In this document: positions 35,887-45,048 of the stretch, piece after piece
How positions within the stretch are numbered: position 1 is the stretch's first letter
Layout: each line of letters opens with the position of its first letter
Source of the DNA: Texcoconibacillus texcoconensis
GTDB taxonomy: Bacteria; Bacillota; Bacilli; Bacillales; Salisediminibacteriaceae
Length of the DNA: 64,000 bases
Assembly (NCBI RefSeq): GCF_014202575.1
Contig: NZ_JACHHB010000011.1
Location: 49,681 to 113,680 of the forward strand
Reading direction: 5' to 3'
The notes under the pieces: generated by a model
Told to the model about the DNA's origin: nothing
The model's database searches: none
The model's input: only the letters and a program-made list of their open reading frames with translations
Made by a program: the position numbers and the translations under genes

Positions 35887-37806
35887 TTAGTCGGTTCCTT
35901 TTTCAATCATAACGCTTATAACTGTTTCTTCTTTTTCATGATGACGCACCGTATGGCCTTTTTTGCTACACCAACCTTCGATATCTCTTAAAAAGTTTGG
36001 ATCAGTAACACGTATATTTAATACTTGACCACGGTTCAATTCATTCATCGCTTCATTTACCTTTAAAATCGGTCCAGGACACTGTAATCCACATGCATCG
36101 ATTTCTAAATCAACATCTGTATCTTTTTCGTTTTGTGAAGAGGCCAATTTTTCATCACGATGACCGTTTTGTACATTTGCATAAGTGGTATATCCACCAC
36201 TAAGGTTGATCGCATCAAACCCACTCTGCTTCAAAATACGTGTGGCCAAGTAACCTCGAAGACCGACTTTACAAGTAATATAAATAGGCTCTTCTTTTGG
36301 TAGTTCAGACAAACGATCACGAAGTTGGCCTAATGGAATGTTTGTTGAACCTGAGATATCTCCCATTTCAACTTCTTCTACCTCTCGTACATCTAAAAGC
36401 ATGTTCCCTTCGCGCACGATGTCATCGATTTCATCAAAATGGACAACTTTAAGCTCGCCATCAGCGATGTTGGAAGCTGTATAACCCAGCATATTGACAG
36501 GGTCTTTCGCTGATGAATAAGGCGGTGCATAAGCGAGCTCTAATTCCTGCAAGTCATATACCGTCAATCCACCTTTGATGGCCGTCGCAATCACATCAAT
36601 TCTTTTATCAACACCGTCAACACCGACACCTTGCGCTCCATAAATTTCGCCGTTGTTTGGATTAAACGTTAACTTCAAGGAAATCGAAGAACCTCCCGGG
36701 TAGTAACCGGCATGTGACATTGGGTGAACATGGACAGATTCATAAGGGGCATCAAGCTGACGTAACGTTTTTTCATTATTGCCTGTTGCAGCGACAGTAA
36801 GATCAAATACTTTCGCAATGGCTGTTCCTAACGTACCTTTATATTTCGTGCTTTTACCATAAATATTGTCCGCAACGATTCTTCCTTGGCGATTTGCTGG
36901 CCATGCAAGGGGAACCATCGTCGGCGTTTGTTGCACATAATCTTTCACTTCAATCGCATCACCAATCGCATAAATATGAGGGTCTTCTGTCCTTAACTCT
37001 TCATCAACGATAATGCCCCCACGTTCTCCAACATTCAGATCTGCAGAAACTGCTAACTCATTTTCAGGGCGCACACCGATGGAAAGAATGGTAAGGTCAC
37101 TCTCAAGTATTTCACCACTTTGTAATGTGATTTTATTTCCATTATCAGAAAAGGATTTTACGCCATCTTCTAAGATTAACGTTGCTTTTCCACGAATTTC
37201 TTCATGAACAATTGCCGCCATTTCAGGATCTAAAGGCGCCATTACTTGATCGGCCATCTCGACAACTGTGACATCGACTCCGCGATGGTGTAAATTCTCT
37301 GCCATTTCTAAGCCAATAAAACCACCACCGATGACAACGGCTTTTTCTGGTTTTTGTTCATCAACCCACGCCTTAATACGATCCGTATCAGGCACATTTC
37401 TTAACGTAAAGACATTTTCAGCTTCATTTAATCCCTGTATCGGTGGTACAACTGGTCGTGCGCCAGGAGATAAAATTAATTCATCATACGCTTCTGTATA
37501 CTCTTCACCTGTTTGTACCTTTTTCACCGTAACTGTTTGTTCCTCACGGTTAATCGCTGTTACTTCCGTTAAATTACGGATATCGAGATTGAATTTTTGA
37601 GACATCCCTTCCACTGTTTGCACAAGTAGGGCTTCACGGTCTTGAATCACTTCTCCTATATAATAAGGCAAACCACAGTTTGCAAACGATATATGCTCTC
37701 CTTTTTCAAACATGACAATATGTGAGTCTTCATCGATACGACGAAGGCGCGCAGCAGCTGTAGCACCACCTGCTACACCACCAACAATAACAATTTTTTT
37801 AGACAT
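35887..37806 (-). CDS. cdr: CoA-disulfide reductase-like flavoprotein fused to rhodanese and TusA domains
   Basis: 639 residues in three parts. Residues 1-445 are a CoADR-type pyridine nucleotide-disulfide reductase (IVGGVAGGATAAARLRR; single redox Cys in SFANCGLPYY; second Rossmann VVIGGGFIGLEMAE). Residues about 460-545 are a rhodanese domain with catalytic Cys in YITCKVGLRGY. Residues about 565-635 are a TusA domain with LQCPGPILK. CoADR-rhodanese enzymes act on CoA persulfide or polysulfide; the TusA part would pass sulfur onward. GAGGAGGT precedes the ATG. Monocistronic. Confidence 0.9.
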   Translation of the reverse strand: MSKKIVIVGGVAGGATAAARLRRIDEDSHIVMFEKGEHISFANCGLPYYIGEVIQDREALLVQTVEGMSQKFNLDIRNLTEVTAINREEQTVTVKKVQTGEEYTEAYDELILSPGARPVVPPIQGLNEAENVFTLRNVPDTDRIKAWVDEQKPEKAVVIGGGFIGLEMAENLHHRGVDVTVVEMADQVMAPLDPEMAAIVHEEIRGKATLILEDGVKSFSDNGNKITLQSGEILESDLTILSIGVRPENELAVSADLNVGERGGIIVDEELRTEDPHIYAIGDAIEVKDYVQQTPTMVPLAWPANRQGRIVADNIYGKSTKYKGTLGTAIAKVFDLTVAATGNNEKTLRQLDAPYESVHVHPMSHAGYYPGGSSISLKLTFNPNNGEIYGAQGVGVDGVDKRIDVIATAIKGGLTVYDLQELELAYAPPYSSAKDPVNMLGYTASNIADGELKVVHFDEIDDIVREGNMLLDVREVEEVEMGDISGSTNIPLGQLRDRLSELPKEEPIYITCKVGLRGYLATRILKQSGFDAINLSGGYTTYANVQNGHRDEKLASSQNEKDTDVDLEIDACGLQCPGPILKVNEAMNELNRGQVLNIRVTDPNFLRDIEGWCSKKGHTVRHHEKEETVISVMIEKGTD

Positions 37807-37950
37807 AACATGACCTCCTCATTTCAATACACTATATATTATACACATACCCCTATACCTATGCAACATAACCATAACACTTTCACTTTTTGTAAATAAT
37901 GATTTGTTGGTATTTTAAGTTGAATAATGTACAGCCTATAGAAATTTTTC

Positions 37951-37989
37951 ACAAAAAACGCCCGGATTCAATAACAGTCCGAGCGTTTT
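37951..37989 (-). terminator. Terminator of the P-type ATPase gene
   Basis: Minus strand AAAACGCTCGGA with TCCGGGCGTTTT (one G-U), then TT. A TTAAACA-TT-TGTTTAA palindrome sits just upstream of it at 37997-38012. Confidence 0.85.
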
Positions 37990-37996
37990 ATGATTA

Positions 37997-38012
37997 TTAA
38001 ACATTTGTTTAA
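37997..38012. promoter_or_regulatory. TTAAACA-TT-TGTTTAA palindrome
   Basis: Perfect 7-2-7 palindrome with the same arms as at 30864. It lies between the ATPase stop codon and the cdr promoter region, about 190 bp upstream of cdr. Confidence 0.35.
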
Positions 38013-38021
38013 AATAGGAAT

Positions 38022-40688
38022 TTAATTATTTTTAACAAACGTTCTTGTGATATACTTTTCAACTTCAATAAGGATAAACACGATGACACCAAGTATTAGC
38101 GGGAATATCCAATCGTTTATCCCTAATGGTACAGTTTCAAATGCGACGTTCATAAAAGGTACATATAATATGAACGCTTGTAGGAGAATTAACACGCCAG
38201 ATACGATAAAGGCGACTTTATTCTCAAAAAAGTTCTTGTTAAAGGCAAAGCCGATTTCGTTACGGCAGTTAAACAAGTGGAACAATTGTAAGAGAACAAT
38301 CGTGTGTAAAACAACACTGTTAATTGTTGCTTGGTCGTAACCTTGATTTACTAAATTCATGAACATAATGAACGTTCCACCACCGATCAGAAGCGAAACA
38401 AAGATAATCCGGAAAATGTAATACCTTGTGAGAAGTGGGGTATTTGTTTCCCGTGGATTACGCGTCATTGCATCCGACTCGACCGGTTCAAAGGCCAATG
38501 CAAGCGAAACAGTTACGGCAATGACCATATTCACCCATAAAATTTGTACAGGTGTTAAAGGCATCACTGCCCCTATAAGGATACTAATCATAATCAGAAG
38601 CGCTTGGGCACCGTTTGTCGGTAAAATAAACAGGATCGTTTTCTTTAAGTTATCATAAACACGTCTTCCTTCTTCAACAGCACCGACAATCGTCTCGAAG
38701 TTGTCATCGACCAATACCATTTCCGAAGCTTCTTTAGCAACTTCTGTCCCTTTGATCCCCATAGCAACACCGATATCGGCGCGTTTTAAAGCTGGTGCGT
38801 CATTGACACCATCACCTGTCATTGCAGAGATTTTATCGTTTTCTTGAAGTGCTGACACAAGACGTAATTTGTTTTCTGGACTTGTTCTCGCAAATACGTC
38901 ATATTCCATGATCGCTTTTGACAGTTCCTCATCAGACATTTGGTCGATTTCTATCCCATTTAATGCCTTTTCACCATCACCGATCCCCATTTGCTTAGCA
39001 ATCGCGAGCGCAGTATCTTTATGGTCACCAGTGATCATCTTGACGCGAACACCGGCTTTTCTACAAGCCTCAATCGCTTCAATCGCCTCTTCACGTGGTG
39101 GGTCAATAATACCTGTTAAACCTAAGAAGGTAATACCTTGATTTAAATCATCGTGGTCAATTTCTGTCACGTCTTGAGATACTTTCTTATAGCCTGCACT
39201 TAGCACGCGTTCCCCTTGATCGGCACGTTCTTTTGACTTTCCTTCCCAGTATGAACGATCAAAGCTCTCGTCACCTTTTTCCGCCATATCCATCAGTCGG
39301 TCAGGTGCACCTTTAATGTAAATGTACTTTTCACCATTTTCTTCAACTAATGTAGCCATGTATTTATATTTTGAATCAAATGGGATTTTAGAGATCACTT
39401 CACGTTTTTCGATATCATCATTAGCTTTCTCGGCTAACGTAATTAAACATCCCTCTGTCGGCTCACCGTTAATTGTCCAACCTTCTTCTTCATCTTGATA
39501 TAACGTTGAGTCGTTACACGTCTTCATGACAGTAAGGAGCTTGTGTAAGTTTTCGTGTTCTTTGACCTTAACTTCTTGGTCATTTTGTTTAATTTGACCT
39601 GTTGGCTCATAACCTGTACCTGTTACCTGATAGTCATCATCTTTAGTCATGACTGTCGTAACGGTCATTTCATTTTTCGTTAGCGTCCCCGTCTTATCGG
39701 AACAAATAACAGAAACAGCACCTAATGTTTCAACGGATGGTAAATTACGTACAATCGCTTTTCGGTTCGCCATCGTTTGTACACCGAGTGCCAATATGAT
39801 CGAAATAATCGCAGGTAAACCTTCAGGAATCGCTGCAACAGCTAAACCAATCACAGACATGAGTAACTCTAATGGATCGAAATCTTGGAAGAACACACCG
39901 AAAGCGTAAATGAATGCAGCTAAAACCACAATCACAAATGCCACAGTTTTCCCAAAACGATCCGTTTGTTTCATTAATGGCGAACGGAGTTCTTCCACTT
40001 CAGAAATGGATTCGTTAATTTTACCAATTTCAGTATTAGACCCTGTTTCAACAACAACACCAATAGCCGTACCAGATGTAACAGCCGTACTCGAAAACGC
40101 AATATTTAAACGATCCCCTAATACCGTTTCTTCATCTAATGTATAGGAGTTTTTTTCTGCGGAAGTGGATTCTCCAGTGAGCGCAGCTTCTTCTGTCTGA
40201 AAATTTTCCGCTTTAATAATTCTCAAGTCCGCTGGTACTTTATCACCAGCGCTAAGGTACACAATATCACCTGGAACCAATTTGGCAGCATCAAGTTCTC
40301 TTTTTTCTCCATTACGGAGAACATTGGCTTCCATCGATAACATATTTTTGATACCTTCCAATGCCGCTTCAGCTCGACTTTCTTGGAAGTATCCGATCGA
40401 AGCGTTAATCACAGCGACTAACACAATGACAATCGTGTCAATAAGATGCCCCAGTAAACCGGAAATCACCGCTGCAACTAATAAAACGTAAATCAGTATG
40501 TCGTGAAAGTGCTTGATAAACTTAATAAACGCTGGTTCCCCTTTTTTCTCAGGCAACTCGTTGGGTCCAATTTCTTCAAGTCTTTTCGATGCTTCGTCTG
40601 ACGTTAACCCTTTAGACTGATCGGAATCTAATTTATCTACAACTTCGTCGACATCTAAGCTATGCCACTTTTCTTGTTGCTTATCCAC
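38022..40688 (-). CDS. P2-type cation-transporting ATPase
   Basis: 888 residues with full P-type architecture: N-terminal cation ATPase domain, actuator loop LTGEST, helix-4 PEGLPAI, phosphorylation site CSDKTGTLTK, the nucleotide domain, MTGDGVNDAPALKRADIG hinge, and six C-terminal helices. It groups with Ca2+/Na+ pumps (SERCA-like). Helix 6 reads NMVIAVTVSLALAFEP where SERCA has an Asp in NLVTDGLPA, so Ca2+ is not certain and Na+ or another ion is possible. GTG start after GGGGATGA. Confidence 0.9.
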   Translation of the reverse strand: MDKQQEKWHSLDVDEVVDKLDSDQSKGLTSDEASKRLEEIGPNELPEKKGEPAFIKFIKHFHDILIYVLLVAAVISGLLGHLIDTIVIVLVAVINASIGYFQESRAEAALEGIKNMLSMEANVLRNGEKRELDAAKLVPGDIVYLSAGDKVPADLRIIKAENFQTEEAALTGESTSAEKNSYTLDEETVLGDRLNIAFSSTAVTSGTAIGVVVETGSNTEIGKINESISEVEELRSPLMKQTDRFGKTVAFVIVVLAAFIYAFGVFFQDFDPLELLMSVIGLAVAAIPEGLPAIISIILALGVQTMANRKAIVRNLPSVETLGAVSVICSDKTGTLTKNEMTVTTVMTKDDDYQVTGTGYEPTGQIKQNDQEVKVKEHENLHKLLTVMKTCNDSTLYQDEEEGWTINGEPTEGCLITLAEKANDDIEKREVISKIPFDSKYKYMATLVEENGEKYIYIKGAPDRLMDMAEKGDESFDRSYWEGKSKERADQGERVLSAGYKKVSQDVTEIDHDDLNQGITFLGLTGIIDPPREEAIEAIEACRKAGVRVKMITGDHKDTALAIAKQMGIGDGEKALNGIEIDQMSDEELSKAIMEYDVFARTSPENKLRLVSALQENDKISAMTGDGVNDAPALKRADIGVAMGIKGTEVAKEASEMVLVDDNFETIVGAVEEGRRVYDNLKKTILFILPTNGAQALLIMISILIGAVMPLTPVQILWVNMVIAVTVSLALAFEPVESDAMTRNPRETNTPLLTRYYIFRIIFVSLLIGGGTFIMFMNLVNQGYDQATINSVVLHTIVLLQLFHLFNCRNEIGFAFNKNFFENKVAFIVSGVLILLQAFILYVPFMNVAFETVPLGINDWIFPLILGVIVFILIEVEKYITRTFVKNN

Positions 40689-40850
40689 AATGTCTCATCC
40701 CCTTTACCTTGATCAGTTGTTCTTTATTGTTCGACTGGCATTCCGAATCCACCGTTCGGCTTTTTAGGTGTTAAGTGTTGCTCTCCTTTACAGCTTTTCA
40801 ATTATGGAACAAAACAATGTTAGGTAATATGAGGTATCTTTCTTCTTCCG
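40689..40850. other. Intergenic region upstream of the ATPase gene
   Basis: About 160 bp between the ATPase start and the terminator of the DUF6154 gene. It should hold the ATPase promoter on the minus strand; no other feature seen. Confidence 0.4.
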
Positions 40851-40888
40851 CAAAAAATGCATGACCTCTTGATTAGTGGCCACGCATT
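40851..40888 (-). terminator. Terminator of the DUF6154-like gene
   Basis: Minus strand AATGCGTGGCC with GGTCATGCATT (two G-U pairs) followed by TTTTTG; the stem touches the stop codon. Confidence 0.7.
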
Positions 40889-41147
40889 AATGATAGTATT
40901 TAAACTGTTGATCATCGCGATTTTTCGTTTGCCCTATACCTTCTTTAGCAACCTTTTGCCTAAATTTCTCATATAAAAATAACGACACCATATTAAAACG
41001 ATCTTCCTCTGATAAATCGCGAAAAATTTTTTCAATATCTTGGTTACTAAAGTCTGCAACGACGCCTTCAATAATGATTAAGGCATCTTCCTCATCACCG
41101 GTTAACTTGTCTTTATATAAATCGTAAAGATGGTCGACGAATTCCAT
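40887..41147 (-). CDS. Small acidic protein, DUF6154-like
   Basis: 86 residues, helical and acidic: FVDHLYDLYKDKLTGDEEDA, then DLSEEDRFNMVSLFLYEKFR and an EGIGQTKN end. The pattern fits an uncharacterised family of short Bacillaceae proteins (DUF6154 as I recall it). AAGGAGGGG precedes the ATG. No membrane segment or catalytic motif. Function unknown. Confidence 0.7.
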   Translation of the reverse strand: MEFVDHLYDLYKDKLTGDEEDALIIIEGVVADFSNQDIEKIFRDLSEEDRFNMVSLFLYEKFRQKVAKEGIGQTKNRDDQQFKYYH

Positions 41148-41265
41148 AATTCCCCTCCTTGTTTATTATTCGTTTGACATGATTAGTATCCAAAAAGCGG
41201 TTCGTATTTATTCTGACTAAGCGTGGAGGATAAGAAATAATTATTGAAGCGAGTGAGGTGAAAGT

Positions 41266-41451
41266 ATGGGAAAACGTAAAGGTGAGTATTCACGTGATCA
41301 ACTACGAGGACACAATAAATTAAGCGGACGTCAAACGTTAGATATCGATGAGCAATTTGCGGGCAATTCGGTGAATAATCACAAAATGCAAGAAGATGTA
41401 AATGAGGACATTGCAATAAAGGAAATTTCACAAGTGTATAATAATTCTTAA
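41266..41451 (+). CDS. Small hydrophilic protein of unknown function
   Basis: 61 residues, strongly hydrophilic: basic head MGKRKGEYSRDQLRGHNKL, acidic Asn-rich middle and VNEDIAIKEISQVYNN end. GAGGTGAAAG stands 5-8 nt before the ATG. Resembles small Bacillaceae proteins of unknown role, some of them spore-associated. Followed closely by a terminator shared with catE. Confidence 0.6.
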   Translation: MGKRKGEYSRDQLRGHNKLSGRQTLDIDEQFAGNSVNNHKMQEDVNEDIAIKEISQVYNNS

Positions 41452-41463
41452 CAGTCATCACTT

Positions 41464-41498
41464 AAAAAACCCCACCGCCTTTGTTTTGGCGATGGGGA
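41464..41498. terminator. Bidirectional terminator
   Basis: CCCCACCGCC (41470-41479) with GGCGATGGGG (41488-41497), one mismatch; A run before and T run on the minus strand. Confidence 0.85.
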
Positions 41499-41508
41499 GT
41501 TCATCATT

Positions 41509-42360
41509 TTATGGCGATACCTTTAATTGTACGTGATTTCCTGAAGGGTCTTCTACCTGATAAACGTCATTTTCTTTTATGACAGACACCCCGAGGGACG
41601 TTAACCGATCAACAGCGTCACTTATTTCCTCCACCGTTGGATAAGTAATATGAAATGATTGCAGACCTACGCTATGTTCTAGAGACTTCGGAGCACCTAT
41701 ACCATTCCACGTATTCAAGGCGATATGGTGGTGATACTTCCCGGTTGAGATAAACACCGCTTGCAAACCAAAGCGACAAACGACCTCAAACCCAAGCCCA
41801 CGTGTGTAAAATTCTTCTGCTTCTTGTAGGTTTGATACGTGTAAATGAAGGTGTCCCATAACTGTATCCTCAGGAAGTCCATCCCACTCTGGTTGGTGAC
41901 TTGCCTGTAGTTCTGGGATATTTAACGGATCGACGGTCATTTTTACTTCATCATTTTTCCACTCCCATGTTGAAGGGTCGCGGTCCGAATATACTTCAAT
42001 ACCATTGCCATCTGGGTCTGAAAAGTAGAGTGCTTCACTAACAAGATGATCCGATGACCCAACAGGTATACCTACCTTTGCAATATGTTGGACGAACTGA
42101 GCTAAGTGATCACGTGTCGGGAGAAGAATTGCAAAGTGATAAAGACCTGCTGTTCTACCGACCTTTGGTGTTAAACCATCTGGTTGATCCAAACTCAAAA
42201 TACTCGTCTTTCCATCGGCCGTTAATTGTGCTGATGACCCTGATTGTTTAAGAACTTGAAAACCAATCACTTCTTGGTAAAACTTTAATGACCTTTGTAA
42301 ATCTTGCACGTTGAGCTTTACATGGTCGACATATGTATGAGGGTTACTGTGAAATGACAT
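41509..42360 (-). CDS. catE: Catechol 2,3-dioxygenase-like VOC protein
   Basis: 283 residues with two vicinal-oxygen-chelate modules, close in layout to B. subtilis CatE (YfiE). First module: YVDHVKLNVQDL, GLYHFAILLP, DPDGNGIEVY. Second: MGHLHLHVSNL, YHHHIALNTW, VEDPSGNHVQL, giving His, His and acidic metal ligands. The B. subtilis enzyme cleaves catechol and may detoxify it. No aromatic-degradation genes lie nearby. The 52-bp palindrome array starts about 130 bp upstream. Confidence 0.88.
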   Translation of the reverse strand: MSFHSNPHTYVDHVKLNVQDLQRSLKFYQEVIGFQVLKQSGSSAQLTADGKTSILSLDQPDGLTPKVGRTAGLYHFAILLPTRDHLAQFVQHIAKVGIPVGSSDHLVSEALYFSDPDGNGIEVYSDRDPSTWEWKNDEVKMTVDPLNIPELQASHQPEWDGLPEDTVMGHLHLHVSNLQEAEEFYTRGLGFEVVCRFGLQAVFISTGKYHHHIALNTWNGIGAPKSLEHSVGLQSFHITYPTVEEISDAVDRLTSLGVSVIKENDVYQVEDPSGNHVQLKVSP

Positions 42361-42492
42361 AAGTTTTTGCCTCCGATCTTTATTAGATAAACCTTTAAAG
42401 AAGACATTAACTTGGTAGAGGGAATTTCACAAATTATATTACTTTTTCCAACCCCTCAAAGTTCGCAAGGAGAGCCCCCTGTTCGTAAAACC

Positions 42493-42866
42493 CTTGGCTT
42501 CGGACAGTTTTACCACTTTTGCTCCTCAAGCTGTCCGAAGTTCTCTTGGCTTCGGACAGTTTTACTGCTTTTGCTCCTCAAGCTGTCCGAAGTTCTCTTG
42601 GCTTCGGACAGTTTTACCGCTTTTGCTCCTCAAGCTGTCCGAAGTTCTCTTGGCTTCGGACAGTTTTACCGCTTTTGCTCCTCAAGCTGTCCGAAGTTCT
42701 CTTGACTTCGGACAGTTTTACCGCTTTTGCTCCTCAAGCTGTCCGAAGTTCTCTTGACTTCGGACAGTTTTACCACTTTTGCTCCTCAAGCTGTCCGAAG
42801 TTCTCTTGGCTTCGGACAGTTTTACCACTTTTGCTCCTCAAGCTGTCCGAAACGCGACCTTTAGTA
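42493..42866. repeat. Seven-copy 52-bp palindromic tandem array
   Basis: Units begin at 42493, 42545, 42597, 42649, 42701, 42753 and 42805. Each contains CTTCGGACAG, a T-rich loop TTTTACCGCTTTTGCTCCTC and CTGTCCGAAG, so each can form an 11-bp hairpin. Units differ by only one or two bases (GGCTTC/GACTTC; CCAC/CCGC/CTGC). The last unit runs into CGCGACCTTTAGTA, shared with the single copy at 732-790. Three overlapping plus-strand frames here are repeat artefacts. Confidence 0.95.
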
Positions 42867-42942
42867 GACATCTCAGCACCTTTATGAATATTGAAACTCT
42901 TCATCCATAAGATCTCTTCCTTTTCATTTTCATTTTATCCGT

Positions 42943-44061
42943 TTACGAGGAGGATTCCATTCGTTCTGCGGCTTCTAATAAATCGTCAACCGAAACTTCG
43001 GGTTGCTGTGTAGACAGGTTATAACGTAATCCTTCTTCCGTCCAAATGATATACCTTAAAGTATCCATATCTGTCGAATGACCGTCTTCACCTCTGATCG
43101 TATGCTCAGCTCTACCTGGAATGTCAATATCCCTTTCACTTTCTACAGGTTGCTGTTCCTCGGTCGGTTCATCAATTCTCATTTCCATGAACGGCTCTTG
43201 ATTCTTTACATACGTGAACGTTAACTCTTCCTCATCAAAATTGTCATAAGAACGTTCTATATATTCAATGTTCTCCAATTCAACACCTCCTGCTTCTTCA
43301 TCTAAGAGCAGGACAGGTTGACCGAAACGATCCTCTACTTCATCTACACTTAATTCTTCGACTGATTCCTCAACTTCAATTTCATTGACTTGATTGTCAA
43401 CGATCTCTACGTCCTCTGGTAAATCAAGTGTGAACAACTCCTCATCATATTCAGGGTCCGTGTCAAGGTCGATGATTTCAAACGTCAAACGAAGGTCACC
43501 CATATGACTGATTTGTTTCATGAGCAGCCAATTTTCCTGGTCAATCCAGACTTCGACATCTTCATTAGCCGCTTCCTCATCGCTTGTCTCCATTAGTACA
43601 TGGTATGTATCGCGACCATTGACCTCCTCTTCGCCTACGAGTTCAATGTCATGTGTGTCTTGATAATCTTCTACCATTTGCAAACGTTGGTTTAATTCAC
43701 TTTCCATCTCTGCTTGTATAACTTCATTTTGTACAGCTTCTGTATCGCCTTCTTCATAAGACAACGACATGTCTCCATCACTAACAATATAAGTCGTCGT
43801 ACCCTCATTACGCGTTAATTCTTTTCGATCTTTAGAAATCCCGCTGTCTTCTGGAAAGTGCCACTCTTTGGCATTCATTTTCTCCGTTTCTTCACCTTCC
43901 ATTGAAATCTGCATATCTGTCTCCATATAAAAAGCGTCAAGCTCATCACTTTCTGAGAGGGCATTTGCAAGGATATCTTCTTTAGAAGGTTCACCTTCAT
44001 TGCATGCACTCATTGCTACGAATGCAGCAGGAATTAACGACATCACAACTTTTCTTTTCAT
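42943..44061 (-). CDS. Acidic lipoprotein, LolA/DUF6612-like
   Basis: 372 residues. The N-terminus MKRKVVMSLIPAAFVAMSAC is a lipoprotein signal with Cys at position 20 (Met replaces the usual Leu at -3). The exported part has a LolA/DUF6612-type half-barrel (about 30-210: LDAFYMETDMQISMEG, NGRDTYHVLMET, VWIDQENWLLMK) and a C-terminal DUF4367-like part (about 235-365). Very high Asp/Glu, as in halotolerant species. It probably sits on the outer face of the membrane and carries or senses a hydrophobic ligand. CAGGAGGAG before the ATG at 44061. Confidence 0.8.
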   Translation of the reverse strand: MKRKVVMSLIPAAFVAMSACNEGEPSKEDILANALSESDELDAFYMETDMQISMEGEETEKMNAKEWHFPEDSGISKDRKELTRNEGTTTYIVSDGDMSLSYEEGDTEAVQNEVIQAEMESELNQRLQMVEDYQDTHDIELVGEEEVNGRDTYHVLMETSDEEAANEDVEVWIDQENWLLMKQISHMGDLRLTFEIIDLDTDPEYDEELFTLDLPEDVEIVDNQVNEIEVEESVEELSVDEVEDRFGQPVLLLDEEAGGVELENIEYIERSYDNFDEEELTFTYVKNQEPFMEMRIDEPTEEQQPVESERDIDIPGRAEHTIRGEDGHSTDMDTLRYIIWTEEGLRYNLSTQQPEVSVDDLLEAAERMESSS

Positions 44062-44302
44062 GAATTTTCTCCTCCTGTTTTCGGAAGTCACAATGCCATG
44101 ACGATTCCTTTACCTTAACAAGGAATCATCTGCACTGTGCCACCATGTTCCTCAGTAATTTGTTTTACAAGTATCATTTTTTCAAAGCCTTTCGTTACAA
44201 TGTTACAATATTAGTTGTTTGAAAGAAATTGTCAGCTCCATGATCGATTTTCATCATCGTGACATGAGATCATTCTCTCATCTCGGAAAGGAAGAAGCAT
44301 TC

Positions 44303-44929
44303 ATGACACTATGGCGTTTTTCATTTTTCTTTACGGGCATTTTTATTTTGGCACTAGGAATCGCCTTAACCATTCACTCTAATTTAGGTACAAGCCCGTT
44401 TGATGCTCTGCAAGTGGGTTTATATATCAACTTCGGTTTAACTGTTGGTAGTTGGGAAATCTTTTTAGGTACTTGTTTTGTGATTTTAAACGCGCTACTT
44501 CAATGGAAAAAACCTGAATACTTATGTATCGTCACTTCACTTTTCACAGGTGTATGTATTGACTTTTGGTTGTTTATGACGCCTTGGGTTCAACCTGAAC
44601 ACATCATCACACAATTTATTGTTTTACTGTTTGGTCTTATTTTTATGGGTTTAGGCATTGCGGTTAATTTACAAGCTGACTTTGCCCCTAACCCAATGGA
44701 CAGAACGATGCTTGTGATCAAAAAGCTCACAGGGCTGAATGTCACGGTATCGCGAGGAATCATCAGCATTGTCCTCGTCATCCTGGCCTTTATATTAAGC
44801 GGGCCAATCGGGATCGGTACGGTCTTATCCGCACTCTTTGGAGGAATGATTATCCAGTCTTTCATGCCGTATGTTCAGTCGGTTTACGAAATGAAGAAAA
44901 CCCATCGGAAAACTCATCTATCATCTTAA
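44303..44929 (+). CDS. YczE/YyaS-family membrane protein
   Basis: 208 residues with five to six helices. The stretch ALGIALTIHSNLGTSPFDAL and, later, GLGIAVNLQADFAPNPMDR are the internal repeat typical of the YczE/YitT-like group (DUF6198). Function is unknown; B. subtilis YczE affects bacillaene/surfactin-type synthesis through unclear means. The ATG at 44303 with AAAGGAAG upstream is preferred to the TTG at 44219, which has no RBS. Confidence 0.82.
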   Translation: MTLWRFSFFFTGIFILALGIALTIHSNLGTSPFDALQVGLYINFGLTVGSWEIFLGTCFVILNALLQWKKPEYLCIVTSLFTGVCIDFWLFMTPWVQPEHIITQFIVLLFGLIFMGLGIAVNLQADFAPNPMDRTMLVIKKLTGLNVTVSRGIISIVLVILAFILSGPIGIGTVLSALFGGMIIQSFMPYVQSVYEMKKTHRKTHLSS

Positions 44930-45048
44930 AAACACAACTCATTAGATGCCATTTCTTTGACAACAAATGGACCCGTTTTGTATGGTAAGACCTCAGAGAA
45001 CATAAACTACCTTTGTTAAAGAAGGGAACATAGAAAGGGGATCTCATC

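Noticed and set aside
42412..42887. Three overlapping Ser/Phe-rich frames on the plus strand
   Set aside because: They are the 52-bp repeat read in all three frames, since 52 is not a multiple of three; no RBS or independent coding signal.
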